Assembly: GCA_026397725.1 (NCBI GenBank)
Contig: JAPLUI010000075.1
Location: 1-33,807, forward strand
Reading direction: 5' to 3'
DNA: 33,807 nucleotides
Source of the DNA: Verrucomicrobiota bacterium
GTDB taxonomy: Bacteria; Verrucomicrobiota; Verrucomicrobiia; Verrucomicrobiales; Akkermansiaceae
Within the stretch, counting starts at the first letter, position 1, and the number at the start of each line of letters is the position of its first letter. The position numbers and the translations under genes are program-made. The notes beneath the pieces were generated by a model that saw only the letters and a program-made list of their open reading frames with translations, was not told the DNA's origin and did no database searches. This document shows, piece by piece, positions 6,417 through 14,734 of the stretch.

Positions 6417-9400
6417 ATGCTTTTCCCTGTGATCGCTTTTATCCATGGCCGCATTCCGGTGCTTTGGCTTGCGGGCTTGCTGGCGCTGCCGGCCACGGGG
6501 GGGGCGTCCGCCGCAGTGGAGCCCACGTGGGTCATCCGCACCTGGCAGTCCGACGCGGGCTTGCCGGACAACACGGTGGTGGGCATCGAACAAACGCCCG
6601 ACGGCTTCCTGTGGGTGGCCACCAGGACGGGATTGGTGCGCTTCGACGGCGTGCGGTTCCAGCCGTTTCCGGTGACGGTGCCCGGGGTGCCGGCGGGCGA
6701 GATCAAGGCGTTGGTGGCCGACCGGCGTGCTCGCTTGTGGGTTGCGAAGGATCGTGGCGTGGTGATCTGCCTGGATCAGGGGCGGGCGACGACGGTGGTC
6801 GGTCCGGAACACGCCGCGGCTGACATTGGGGCATCGCTCATGGTGGAGGACGCGGCAGGTGCCGTGTGGGTGTCCTATGGTAACGGCGAGGTGTTGCGCA
6901 TTCAGGACGGGCGGGTCCGCGCTTTCACGACGGCGGACGGCTTGCCGGAAGGCGCCGGCATGTGTCGCTTGGCGCTGGATGGGACGGGGCAGCTATGGTT
7001 TTCCAAGGGTAGTTGGGTGGGAGTCTTCCGGGGTGACAAGTTCCGCCCGCTGGAACAGGTTGATGCCACCGCAATCACCGGTGCCCGTTCCGGCGGGATC
7101 TGGTGGTGCAGGGACGCGCAATTCTGGAAGTACTGCGAGGGCCGCCCCCTGCTGAAGATCCCGGCAAATCTGCCCGTGGCAACCCCTACGGCCCTGCACG
7201 AAGACCGCGCCGGCTGCCTGTGGGTCGGAACGGTGGAGGCGGGCCTGTTCCGGTTCGATCCGGCAGGTCCGGCGACAACAACCGTGTCGCAGCCAGCCAT
7301 CGTCGCGATGAAGGAAGACCGCGAGGGAAATTTGTGGATCGGCACGCGCGGCGGCGGCTTGAATCAATTGAAGCCAAAAATCGTGGATTTGTTGACTCCC
7401 GGTTCCGCTTCCCCGTTCTCGCCAGTGCGCTCGGTTTGTCAGGACACGGACGGAGTGCTGTGGGCGGTCGTCTGGCCCAACGGGGAAGTCTTGCGGAGCG
7501 CGGGTCAGGGCTGGACACCCTTGTCCGCCAAGGACGGATGGTTGATTCCATTCTCCCAATGCGTGGCCGCCGATCCCCAGGGCGGGATTTGGATCGGCAC
7601 GCAATACGCCGGGTTGCACCGTTGGCGAAACGGGGTGGTTACCGACAGCCTCAACAAGACCAGCGGCTTGGCCGGCGATCATGTTGAAGCGCTGCTGGCG
7701 ACCGCCTCCGGCGAGGTTTGGATAGGGACCGGATGGTCCGATAAGGAACACGAGGATTTGCAGTGCCGGAAAGCCGGGCAGCTCCAGACCTTCCACCTGC
7801 CTCCGGGCAGTGGACTGGTAAGGGCCTTGGCAACCGACTCGGCCGGTGACTGCTGGGCGGCAACTTCCCAAGGCCTGCTGTTGCGGGTGCGGGACGATGT
7901 TCTGACCAACGAAACCGGGAGCACCCTGGCCGAGCCGTGCGAGATCCGATGTTTGTCAGGCTCGCCGGATGGCAGCTTATGGATCGGCTATGGCGGCCAG
8001 GGCTTGGGGCGGCTGAAAGCCGGGCGTTTCAGCCGCTGCCGGATGGACCAGGGACTGCACGACGACTACATCTCCAACATCCTCCCGGACGGGCACGGCC
8101 TGCTGTGGTTGGCAGGCAACCGGGGCATTTTCAGCGTGCGCGAAAAGGAGTTGGATGATCTGGCGGAAGGGCGGGCCACACGGGTCTGGTCCGTGGCCTA
8201 CGGGCGCAATGACGGACTGTCGCGCCTGCAGGCCAGCTACGACGCCTGGCCGGGCGCGGCGCGGGGCACGGATGGCCGCTTGTGGTTCGCGATGCAGTCC
8301 GGGGTGGCCGTCGTCAATCCCGGCGATCTCAAGGAGAACCCGGAATCGCCGCCGGTGGTGATCGAGCGGGTCAGCGTCAACGGCAAGACGGTGGCGGCTT
8401 ATGGGGCCGGCGGGTTACCGAAGCCTCTCGCGGCTTCCGCGCCGCTCGAGTTGAGTCAGGGCACTGCCCACCTGCGCCTCTCCCCCGGCCAACGGCGGGT
8501 GGAGTTTTTTTTCACGGCACCTGTTTTCACCAAGCCGGAAATCATCGGCTTCAAGTACCGCTTGTTCGGTTTGGACACGGACTGGGTCGATGGCGGCGTG
8601 CTGCGCTCGGCCACCTACGCTCAAGTCCCGCCCGGCCACTACCGATTCCAGGTGCGCGCCTGCAACAGCGACGGTGTGTGGAACGAAACGGGCGCGGCCT
8701 TGGATCTGACAGCCGAGCCGCATTGGTGGGAAACCGCCTGGTTCCGGGTGCTTGCCCCGCTGGCCGCCGCCGGATTGTTAGGCGGTGGCATCCTGCTGGG
8801 ATTGCGCCGCCGGCACCGGCGCCAAATCGAGCGCCTCAAGTTGCTGCAGGCCACGGACCGCGAGCGGGCGCGCATCGCCCGGGATTTGCATGACGACCTG
8901 GGTTCCCATCTCACGCGGATCGTGATGCTCAGCGATGCGGAACCGGACGGCCGGGAGGACGCCCAAGAGGTCGGCGGCGCTTTGGACGAGATCAACCAGA
9001 CCGGCCGCGAGATGACCTTGAAGATGAGTGAAATCGTGTGGGCGCTCAATCCGGAGCACGACACCCTGGACAGCTTTGCCGGCTATGTCGCCAAACGGGC
9101 GCACGAACTCCTGGCGGCGGCGAAGATCCAGTGCCGGCTCGATTTGCCCCTCGACTTGCCAGCCGGCCCGCTCAGCTCGCCCGTGCGCCACGAGGTGCTG
9201 CTGGCCTTCAAGGAAGCTCTGCACAACATCGTCAAACACGCCCGGGCCACCAGCGTGCTCGTGACGTTGCGGCTGGAAGGCGAGTCGTTCATGTTGACGG
9301 TCGAAGACGACGGCCAGGGCTTTGTCGTGCCCCCGGACGCGTCTTCGCGGGGCCACGGCCTGGCCAACATGCAACATCGGCTGGCCGCGGTGGATGGCCG

Positions 9401-9473
9401 GTGCGAGGTCCGGAGTCAGCCCGGCGACGGCACCTGCGTCCGCTTTGACGTGCCCCTGGCCACGCGCCATTGA
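6417..9473 (+). CDS. Sensor histidine kinase with periplasmic two-component propeller (Reg_prop / Y_Y_Y / HisKA_3)
   Basis: A 1018-residue protein. A signal peptide or first membrane segment (about 12-32) is followed by some 14 propeller repeats of the Reg_prop type (DGFLWVATRTGLVRFDG, EDREGNLWIGTRGGGLNQL, DPQGGIWIGTQYAGLHRW and others), then a Y_Y_Y domain (FKYRLFGLDTDWVDGG, PPGHYRFQVRACNSDG). A membrane helix lies at about 776-799. The cytoplasmic part has a HisKA_3 dimerisation domain, RARIARDLHDDLGSHLTRI, with phospho-acceptor H825, and an HATPase_c domain with N-box N937 (EALHNIVKHARATS), DDGQGF around 965 and GHGLANMQHRLAAVDG. Such kinases sense glycans or metabolites in the periplasm and phosphorylate a NarL-type regulator, here the next gene. 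The start is not certain; no strong ribosome site precedes ATG 6417, and GTG 6429 is an alternative. Confidence 0.88.
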   Translation: MLFPVIAFIHGRIPVLWLAGLLALPATGGASAAVEPTWVIRTWQSDAGLPDNTVVGIEQTPDGFLWVATRTGLVRFDGVRFQPFPVTVPGVPAGEIKALVADRRARLWVAKDRGVVICLDQGRATTVVGPEHAAADIGASLMVEDAAGAVWVSYGNGEVLRIQDGRVRAFTTADGLPEGAGMCRLALDGTGQLWFSKGSWVGVFRGDKFRPLEQVDATAITGARSGGIWWCRDAQFWKYCEGRPLLKIPANLPVATPTALHEDRAGCLWVGTVEAGLFRFDPAGPATTTVSQPAIVAMKEDREGNLWIGTRGGGLNQLKPKIVDLLTPGSASPFSPVRSVCQDTDGVLWAVVWPNGEVLRSAGQGWTPLSAKDGWLIPFSQCVAADPQGGIWIGTQYAGLHRWRNGVVTDSLNKTSGLAGDHVEALLATASGEVWIGTGWSDKEHEDLQCRKAGQLQTFHLPPGSGLVRALATDSAGDCWAATSQGLLLRVRDDVLTNETGSTLAEPCEIRCLSGSPDGSLWIGYGGQGLGRLKAGRFSRCRMDQGLHDDYISNILPDGHGLLWLAGNRGIFSVREKELDDLAEGRATRVWSVAYGRNDGLSRLQASYDAWPGAARGTDGRLWFAMQSGVAVVNPGDLKENPESPPVVIERVSVNGKTVAAYGAGGLPKPLAASAPLELSQGTAHLRLSPGQRRVEFFFTAPVFTKPEIIGFKYRLFGLDTDWVDGGVLRSATYAQVPPGHYRFQVRACNSDGVWNETGAALDLTAEPHWWETAWFRVLAPLAAAGLLGGGILLGLRRRHRRQIERLKLLQATDRERARIARDLHDDLGSHLTRIVMLSDAEPDGREDAQEVGGALDEINQTGREMTLKMSEIVWALNPEHDTLDSFAGYVAKRAHELLAAAKIQCRLDLPLDLPAGPLSSPVRHEVLLAFKEALHNIVKHARATSVLVTLRLEGESFMLTVEDDGQGFVVPPDASSRGHGLANMQHRLAAVDGRCEVRSQPGDGTCVRFDVPLATRH

Positions 9474-9501
9474 AAAACACGAACCATTGACAGCCATCGC
9501 G

Positions 9502-9525
9502 TGTCATATAAACCTATGACATGAC
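9502..9525. promoter_or_regulatory. TGTCATA-N6-TATGACA palindrome, copy 1, before the response regulator
   Basis: Perfect 7-bp arms at 9502-9508 and 9515-9521 with spacer TAAACC, followed by TGAC. It lies in the 71-bp gap between the kinase stop and the regulator start. The same element, including spacer and trailing TGAC, recurs at 11751, 12231 and 15374 upstream of the surface-protein genes. It could be the operator of the regulator or another factor, or a REP-type repeat; position and 20-bp dyad size suit a dimeric regulator. Confidence 0.55.
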
Positions 9526-9544
9526 GCCACGGAGCCGACATGGT

Positions 9545-10204
9545 ATGAGTAAGCGCGTGCCTATTCGAATTTGCATGGTGGAAGACGATTTGAAGCTCCA
9601 GGCCCTCATGGCCCGCTGGTTGCGGCAGGAGCCGGAGCTGCAACTGGTCAATGCCTACCCCGACGCGGAGAGCGCGGTGGCGGGGATCCCTGCGGATCGC
9701 CCCGATGTGGTGCTGATGGATATCAACCTGCCGGGACAGAACGGGATCGAATGCGTCGCTCAATTGAAGGCGAAACTGCCGGCCACGCAGTTCGCCATGA
9801 TCACCGTCTATGAGGATGAGGACAAGATCCTGGAGGCCCTCAAGGTGGGGGCGACCGGCTATTTGGTGAAACAGACGCCCCGCGCGGAAGTCATCGCGGC
9901 CATCCGCGAACTGCACGGTGGCGGGTCCCCCATGACCCCCAACATTGCCCGCAAGGTCGTCCAATCGTTCCACCGCTCCAAGCCGGCACCGGAGGCGTCG
10001 CTCCTGTCGGACCGCGAGCAACAAGTGATGGACCTGTTGGCCAAGGGCTATCTCTACAAGGAAATCAGCGCATCGCTGGGCATCAGCCAGGGCAGCCTGC
10101 ACACCTATATCCGTCGCGTTTACGAAAAACTCCACGTCCATTCCCGCTCCCAGGCCATGGCGAAACTGGCAAAACCGCCAGCCGCAGACGCGCCGCGGCC
10201 GTGA
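9545..10204 (+). CDS. NarL/LuxR-family response regulator
   Basis: A 219-residue protein. The N-terminal receiver domain has the acidic pair in MVEDD (E13, D14), the phospho-acceptor D59 in VVLMDINLPGQNG, T87 and K109 (TGYLVKQTP). The C-terminal LuxR-type helix-turn-helix runs over about 152-207 (LSDREQQVMDLLAKGY, KEISASLGISQGSLHTYIRR, KLHVHSRSQAMAKL). It is the obvious partner of the kinase upstream, which has the matching HisKA_3 type. An in-frame ATG at 9521 would lie inside the palindrome; ATG 9545 is preferred because GGAG (9531-9534) is well placed and the receiver fold starts directly after it. The palindrome in front suggests autoregulation. Confidence 0.88.
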   Translation: MSKRVPIRICMVEDDLKLQALMARWLRQEPELQLVNAYPDAESAVAGIPADRPDVVLMDINLPGQNGIECVAQLKAKLPATQFAMITVYEDEDKILEALKVGATGYLVKQTPRAEVIAAIRELHGGGSPMTPNIARKVVQSFHRSKPAPEASLLSDREQQVMDLLAKGYLYKEISASLGISQGSLHTYIRRVYEKLHVHSRSQAMAKLAKPPAADAPRP

Positions 10205-10350
10205 CGGGTTCTGCCTTCTGGGTAACATGGGGTGAGGTTTTTGGAAGTTATCAGACTTTCAGGATGCGGGCCAGCGTGGTGAGCGGAAGAATGCGAGAGG
10301 TTTCCCGATGCCGCCTTGCCTTTGGCCGCTGGCTGTGAAATACTCCGCCC
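10205..10350. other. Gap after the regulator gene
   Basis: No gene and no convincing terminator hairpin with a U-tract is visible. The following small gene probably has its own promoter here, but none can be named. Confidence 0.35.
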
Positions 10351-10632
10351 ATGCAACCGGCAGCCGCAATCCCTGCTGACAATCTCGACTTCGCCTGGGA
10401 CAGTCCTGAGACGGCAGAGTCGCTGCATCGCCGACTGGCGACCCGCACTGGCGCGGAGTGGCTGCGGACGGCGGCGTGGCTGATGCGGGAAGCGCGGGTG
10501 GAGCAGGTCTGGGAATTCTTGACGCTCCGGCAGGTGGCGGAAAGCTTCCCGCAGCTCAGCCCCATGCTGGGGCGCCGCCGTCCCGTGTGGGAACACCTCC
10601 TTCGCTGCGCTCATGAACTGGGAAGACTCTAA
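10351..10632 (+). CDS. Small conserved-looking hypothetical protein, possible antitoxin partner
   Basis: A 93-residue, helix-rich, Arg/Leu/Trp-rich soluble protein (SLHRRLATRTGAEWLRTAAW, LMREARVEQVWEFLTLRQV, MLGRRRPVWEHLLRCAHELG). It has no signal peptide or membrane segment, unlike most genes here. It looks like the small first gene of a two-gene cytoplasmic module: a second frame carrying an apparent protein C-terminus starts exactly at its stop (10629-10862). I recall similar small proteins next to nucleotidyltransferase (AbiEii-like) genes, but this cannot be verified from sequence alone. Function unknown. Confidence 0.5.
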   Translation: MQPAAAIPADNLDFAWDSPETAESLHRRLATRTGAEWLRTAAWLMREARVEQVWEFLTLRQVAESFPQLSPMLGRRRPVWEHLLRCAHELGRL

Positions 10633-10862
10633 AGCCTGTACATTTCCTTGAGCAAGCCGGGCACGACCTGCTGGCTGCCATTCCCGATGCCCAGGCCAAA
10701 GATGGCGGTTGGGAGCCCGCAGTGGTCGCCATGCTGCTCGACGGGTTGAACACTGACGAACTGCCCGCATGGATGATCCGCCAACTGGCTCCGGCTGATT
10801 TGGAGGCATTCCTCCACAGGCTTCGTTTGGCGATCTCCAATCTGGCATTGCCGCCTGCCTAG
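10629..10862 (+). pseudogene. Remnant C-terminus of an unidentified partner gene
   Basis: From 10629 an open frame without ATG or ribosome site reads HFLEQAGHDLLAAIPDAQ, WEPAVVAMLLDGLNTDEL, WMIRQLAPADLEAFLHRLR, LAISNLALPPA and TAG. It has protein-like composition and overlaps the stop of the preceding gene, so it is probably the end of a downstream partner whose N-terminal part was deleted. A nucleotidyltransferase-type toxin is a guess. Confidence 0.4.
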
Positions 10863-10969
10863 CAAGTCAGTCATGCCCCATGTTCATTTTCGAGTCAACT
10901 CCCGAGGAACATGGCCCCGGGAACGCCGAGCCCCAGCTCGGCGAGAACCCGCTTTACAGGCCAAGTTCC

Positions 10970-11217
10970 TCAATTGGCCACACCCGCGCCGCGCCAGGTT
11001 CTGGTGCTAAAATGCTCATGCGTGAATTCGAGGCAAGGCGAGGCCGGGCCATGCGATTCGATGTCCGCGCTGATGGAATCCAGAAACCAATCGCCGATGC
11101 CCGCGGCTTGGCGTTCGTAGAAAAGGTGGCCGGCGAAGAATATCACGGCCAATCGTCCCCATGCTTGAATCGGGTCAAATCCGTCGCGCGAAATTTCTCG
11201 TCCAGCAGGATTTTCAT
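10970..11217 (-). pseudogene. Toxin remnants: DUF5615-like start joined to a ParE/RelE-like fragment
   Basis: On the minus strand an ATG at 11217 overlaps the stop of the DUF433 gene (ATGA) and starts MKILLDEKF, the typical beginning of the DUF5615 PIN-like toxins that pair with DUF433. After about ten residues the family similarity ends, and a stop follows at 11143. In another frame the same stretch reads VIFFAGHLFYERQAAGIGDW then FLDSISADIES, which fits the first helices of ParE/RelE-type toxins (YERQ..G.G..FL..I). Two different toxin genes therefore seem to have been truncated and joined. No functional toxin is left. Confidence 0.5.
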
Positions 11218-11423
11218 GCCGGATGCAATTGATTTTCATGCGCCAGCTCAGCCAGCGTGCCGCGCACCGCTTCCTCGGACAGGCTTGGGTACGCATCCAC
11301 GATTTCCGCCACCGACATGCCGACCGCGAGCGACTCCAGAATGAGTGCCACGGAGATGCGCGTGCCACGCACACGTGGACTCCCGCCCAAGTGCTCCAAA
11401 TCACTGATAATCCACTTCGTCAT
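11214..11423 (-). CDS. DUF433-family antitoxin
   Basis: A 69-residue minus-strand protein: LGGSPRVRGTRISVALILES, LAVGMSVAEIVDAYPSLSEE and AVRGTLAELA are the DUF433 signature (G.P.+.GTR+.V..+L..L..G.S..EI...YP.L). DUF433 proteins are small helix-turn-helix antitoxins commonly encoded just before a DUF5615 PIN-like RNase; here the partner starts with an ATGA overlap but is truncated. The gene itself has no visible lesion and is, with the fragment behind it, the only clear minus-strand coding signal in the window. Confidence 0.75.
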   Translation of the reverse strand: MTKWIISDLEHLGGSPRVRGTRISVALILESLAVGMSVAEIVDAYPSLSEEAVRGTLAELAHENQLHPA

Positions 11424-11624
11424 GCCACTCCATTACCACGATTTGACCGAATGTTCAAGGGTTGCTTTGCTGGACTGTCCATTACCCGCAACAGCTTGTC
11501 GTGGGGATGATGCCGGGACTTGGTCCGTCATGCGAAGCAGCGTCGCGCATGGCGCGGCTTGCGGCAAGCCAAAACCGGCCGGCAGTTCCGTTTCCTCGAT
11601 GTGGTCTTCCGCAACGAACCCGCA
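11424..11624. other. Gap between the antitoxin and the palindromic elements
   Basis: No gene recognised. The promoter of the minus-strand DUF433 gene should lie near its right end, but no motif is clear. Confidence 0.3.
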
Positions 11625-11739
11625 CTCAAGGAGGGTGGGCGTCCCGCCCACCAGCGTCTTGAGAAGTGAAAGAAACGAGCGAAAGCGCGGTGCTTTTCCC
11701 CCCATGACGGATGCGGGTGGGACACCCGCACTCCTTGAG
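11625..11739. repeat. Compound REP-like palindromic element
   Basis: Outer 9-bp inverted arms CTCAAGGAG (11625-11633) and CTCCTTGAG (11731-11739) enclose two hairpins: GGTGGGCG/CGCCCACC near 11634-11652 and GCGGGTG/CACCCGC near 11713-11729. The two hairpins sit in opposite orientation, as in paired REP (BIME-like) units. A run of eight C (11741-11748) and palindrome copy 2 follow directly. Confidence 0.6.
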
Positions 11740-11750
11740 GCCCCCCCCGC

Positions 11751-11777
11751 CATGTCATATGAACCTATGACATGACA
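11751..11777. promoter_or_regulatory. TGTCATA-N6-TATGACA palindrome, copy 2
   Basis: Here the arms extend to 9 bp (CATGTCATA 11751-11759, TATGACATG 11766-11774), spacer TGAACC, followed by ACAGGTTCCGG. It is preceded by C8-GC, exactly as copy 3 is. It marks the left end of the non-coding module in front of the first surface-protein gene. Confidence 0.6.
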
Positions 11778-12230
11778 GGTTCCGGGAAAATCCCTACATT
11801 GCCCCAGTTCGCCAGCCAACCGACCGAAAATGACCCATCCAACCCATCTTCCTTTGCGCCTTTGCGGCTTTCGCGCGGCCCGGTGTTTCGGTGAATCAGT
11901 AAGAGATATGGCAATCGTCAATATACCGTTTTCCCAATAAATCGGGATTTTTTCTAATTCTGAAAAACTTTGCGCCTTTGCGCCTTTGCGCCTTTGCGCG
12001 AGAAAACTCTTAATCGGGGTGAATGGATTGGCGGTTAGGCAGCCGCTGTCAAAGGTGCCGGGGTGTGAAGATTGCCTCGCGCAAAGGCGCAAAGACGCAA
12101 AGGAAGATGGGATTCATGGTAAATTCGCAGATTCTCGATCCCTAAGAGAAAAGCGCAAGACTCGGTGTGCAGCGACTGATTCTTTCTCTCTCACCGAAAC
12201 ACCGAAACACCGAAACACCGCCCCCCCCGC
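11778..12230. repeat. Non-coding module A before the first surface protein
   Basis: No gene. It contains an 8-bp tandem array (TTTGCGCC x4, 11969-12000) and a second 8-bp array (CACCGAAA x3.6, 12192-12220). Blocks at about 11845-11875 and 12075-12112 (CTTCCTTTGCGCCTTTGCGG versus CGCAAAGACGCAAAGGAAG) face each other as inverted repeats. Its beginning (GGTTCCGGGAAAATCCCTAC...) and end (CGCAAGACTCGG...CACCGAAACACCG) recur in the module at 15080-15371, so the module is duplicated together with its gene. Confidence 0.6.
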
Positions 12231-12257
12231 CATGTCATATAAACCTATGACATGACA
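12231..12257. promoter_or_regulatory. TGTCATA-N6-TATGACA palindrome, copy 3
   Basis: 9-bp arms CATGTCATA (12231-12239) and TATGACATG (12246-12254), spacer TAAACC, followed by ACAGGTTCCGG. It lies 128 bp before the ATG of the first large surface protein, a plausible operator distance. Confidence 0.6.
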
Positions 12258-12343
12258 GGTTCCGGAAATTCCCTCATATTCTCCCCTTGATGTGCGCAAG
12301 CCACCGCTGGCCCGGCTCATCCACTCTCCTGCCAAGCCAATTG

Positions 12344-12381
12344 AATCAACCCCAAAAAACAACAACAACAAAAACAACATC
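12344..12381 (+). promoter_or_regulatory. G-free A/C-rich translation leader without Shine-Dalgarno
   Basis: The 38 nt before the ATG hold no G and repeat CAA/AAC words (CCAAAAAACAACAACAAC, AAAAACAACATC). There is no purine-rich ribosome site. Equivalent G-free leaders precede 2470 (42 nt) and 15774 (44 nt), whereas the enzyme genes here have AGGA-type sites. Such unstructured CAA-rich leaders can promote ribosome loading; that role is inferred. Confidence 0.5.
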
Positions 12382-14724
12382 ATGAATCCAATCCAATTCA
12401 AATCCATCCGGTCCGGCTCGCCGCGCCGGTTTCCCGCCGCCCTCGCGGCGTCCTTATCCCGTGCCTGCCCGAGGCTGCTGGCATTCGCCGCACTCTGTCT
12501 GTTCGCCCTCCCCGGCGTGAGCCGCGCGGACTCCGTAACGGACTGGTATCCCGACGGGACTATCAGTTGGAGCACTGATCGGACGGTTACCCGATACTTT
12601 CAGGTTGGGACGTATGCCAGCTCGTCCAATCAATGGTGTGTTCTGGATCAGACGGCGGGCACTATAACAGCCCAAAACCAAACTGTAATTATTGGTCAGG
12701 CAGCTTTTGGACCTTCCGCCTACAACATGTCGGGGTCTGCCGTCTTCAACAGTGGCACCCAAAATCTACGTATTGGGAACGTCGCCCATACCGGCAACAC
12801 CTCCAACACCTGGAGCCTGACCGATAACGCCACCGCGACCATTGGGCTTTTGAGTTTCAACATCTCGAATGGTCATGTGCTGCTTGCCGGGGCTGCCAGC
12901 GTGAGTGCAACCGACCTCAATTTCGGATCGGGCACCGGCAACTACATCAACTTTGCCACGGGTTCCACGGCCACCTTCACCGGCGGCAACAAGAGTTTGT
13001 CGGATTATCAAGCCTTGGTCGCCGCCGGGAATATCCGCGTGGATGGAGTCGTGCAATCCGACTTCAGCGCATTCCAAGTTGCGGGCCACACCTTGTCGCT
13101 ATCCACGGGTGGGCCGCCACCGCCGCACCTGGTGATCACCTCGGTGAGCCCGGCGTCCCCGACCGCCGGCACCGGCTTCGACGTCACGGTGGAGACGCAG
13201 GACGATGGCAACGCGCCGGCCAACGTGACGGCGGACACGGAGGTGACCCTCACGCGCAAGTCCGGCACCGGCACTTTGGGCGGGATCGTGAGCGGCACCA
13301 TTACTGCGAACAGTAGCTCGGTCACGATCAGTGGCGTCACCTACACCAAGGCGGAAAGCGGCGTGGTGCTGGAGGTCAGCGGCGGCGGCCTGGCGGCGGC
13401 CGACAGCACGCCCTTCACGGTCGTTCCCGGGGCACCGGCCAAGCTCGCCTTCGGCGTCCAACCGAGCGCTACAAGCACGGGTGTTGCGATCAGCCCGGCC
13501 GTGACCGTGCTGGTGCAGGATGACAACGGCAACACCGTGACCGGTGACGCCAGCAGCGTGACGATCGGCAGTAGCACGACCGGGTTCACGCCCGGCAGCG
13601 TGCTCACCGTGAGCGCCGTCGATGGCGTGGCGACCTTCGACACCATCGAGCCCACGACGGACGGCACCGGCAACACGCTGACTGCCAGCGATGGCGATCT
13701 GACCGGGGCGACCTCCAACTCATTCACCGTCGGTGCGGATAGCGTGACGGACTGGACGGTAACCGGAACCGTGAATCGGAGCAGCAGTCGCACGGTGACG
13801 CGCTACTTTACGGTTGGCATCACAGAATCCCCCGGCACGCTGAATCAGACCGCAGGCACCATCACGGGGAGTGCCAGTGGTTTGATCATTGGCCAGGTGA
13901 TGAGCGGCAGCAGCAGCGGCACCTACAACATGTCCGGTGCTGCTCAATTCAGCATGCCGACAGGTCAGGTGATTCTGGGCAACTCCCTTGCCAGTGCTGC
14001 CGTAGCGACATGGAGCCTTGCTGACACGGCGGCGGCGACAATAGGAACGTTAGCTTTCGGGCAGGCCAGTCAAGCGGTTGGTAGCCGTTACTTGCTTCTT
14101 TCGGGGGCCGCCACGTTCACCGCAACCAGCCTCGCATTCAATAACACGGGCACGACCGCAGGAAACATGAACTACCTCAGCTTTGCCACCGGATCCACGG
14201 CCACCTTCACCGCCGGCGACAAGGTCGAGGCGGACTATCAGGCCTTGGTCACCGCCGGCAATATCCGCGTGGATGGTGTGGTGCAAACCGACTTCAGCGC
14301 ATTCCAGGTGACGGGCAATACCTTGTCGCTGGCCACCGGCGGACCTGGCGCGGATTACACCGCGTGGATCGCGCTTTACCCCGGCTTCACCGACACGAAT
14401 CCCACCCACGACCCTGACGGCGACGGCCTGAGCAACCAACAGGAATACGCCTTCGGTCTTGATCCCACCATGGGTTCCTCGGCCAACCCGATTGTGGCGC
14501 CGCTCGACCAGGCCAGCGGCCAGTTCAGCTATACCCGCCGCGCCACCTCCGGCCTCGCCTACACCGTCGAGTACAGCACCGATCTGGCCGCATGGAATCC
14601 GGCCACTCTTGCCGGACCCGAATCCGTGGGAACGCCTGACAGCTACGGCGTCGAAACCGTCACGGTCACGGTCACCAACGAACCGGTCAACGGTGAACTC
14701 TTCGTGCGGGTCCGCGCGGAGTGA
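12382..14724 (+). CDS. Large secreted beta-rich surface protein 1 (two passenger modules, Ig-like repeats, verrucomicrobial C-terminal domain)
   Basis: A 780-residue protein. Residues 1-49 are an unusually long leader: basic Pro/Arg-rich start (SIRSGSPRRFP) then AFAALCLFALPGVSRA and a cleavage site. About 51-245 is a Gly/Thr/Ser/Asn-rich beta module (LDQTAGTIT, AYNMSGSAVF, WSLTDNATATIG, ending FATGSTATFTGGNKSLSDYQ, FQVAGHTLSLSTGG). About 250-450 are two Ig-like (Big/filamin-like) domains (VITSVSPASPTAGTGFDVTV, PAKLAFGVQPSATS). About 452-652 repeats the first module. The tail has a calcium-loop motif (DPDGDGLSNQQEYAFGLDP) and a beta domain (YTVEYSTDLAAWNP). No autotransporter barrel, PEP-CTERM or LPXTG anchor is visible. 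The frame is open back to 12292, but homology with the paralogues fixes the ATG at 12382. A cell-surface or matrix adhesin is likely; the ligand is unknown. Confidence 0.7.
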   Translation: MNPIQFKSIRSGSPRRFPAALAASLSRACPRLLAFAALCLFALPGVSRADSVTDWYPDGTISWSTDRTVTRYFQVGTYASSSNQWCVLDQTAGTITAQNQTVIIGQAAFGPSAYNMSGSAVFNSGTQNLRIGNVAHTGNTSNTWSLTDNATATIGLLSFNISNGHVLLAGAASVSATDLNFGSGTGNYINFATGSTATFTGGNKSLSDYQALVAAGNIRVDGVVQSDFSAFQVAGHTLSLSTGGPPPPHLVITSVSPASPTAGTGFDVTVETQDDGNAPANVTADTEVTLTRKSGTGTLGGIVSGTITANSSSVTISGVTYTKAESGVVLEVSGGGLAAADSTPFTVVPGAPAKLAFGVQPSATSTGVAISPAVTVLVQDDNGNTVTGDASSVTIGSSTTGFTPGSVLTVSAVDGVATFDTIEPTTDGTGNTLTASDGDLTGATSNSFTVGADSVTDWTVTGTVNRSSSRTVTRYFTVGITESPGTLNQTAGTITGSASGLIIGQVMSGSSSGTYNMSGAAQFSMPTGQVILGNSLASAAVATWSLADTAAATIGTLAFGQASQAVGSRYLLLSGAATFTATSLAFNNTGTTAGNMNYLSFATGSTATFTAGDKVEADYQALVTAGNIRVDGVVQTDFSAFQVTGNTLSLATGGPGADYTAWIALYPGFTDTNPTHDPDGDGLSNQQEYAFGLDPTMGSSANPIVAPLDQASGQFSYTRRATSGLAYTVEYSTDLAAWNPATLAGPESVGTPDSYGVETVTVTVTNEPVNGELFVRVRAE

Positions 14725-14734
14725 GGCGAAGAGA

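Noticed and set aside
9487..9512. Sigma70-like promoter TTGACA...TATAAA before the regulator gene
   Set aside because: The boxes match well but the spacer is only 14 bp, too short for a standard promoter, and the -10 lies within the palindrome.
11433..12092. Minus-strand frame of 219 codons
   Set aside because: It reads straight through the REP-like palindromes and the tandem arrays of module A, has no ribosome site, and its composition is what translated REP elements give.
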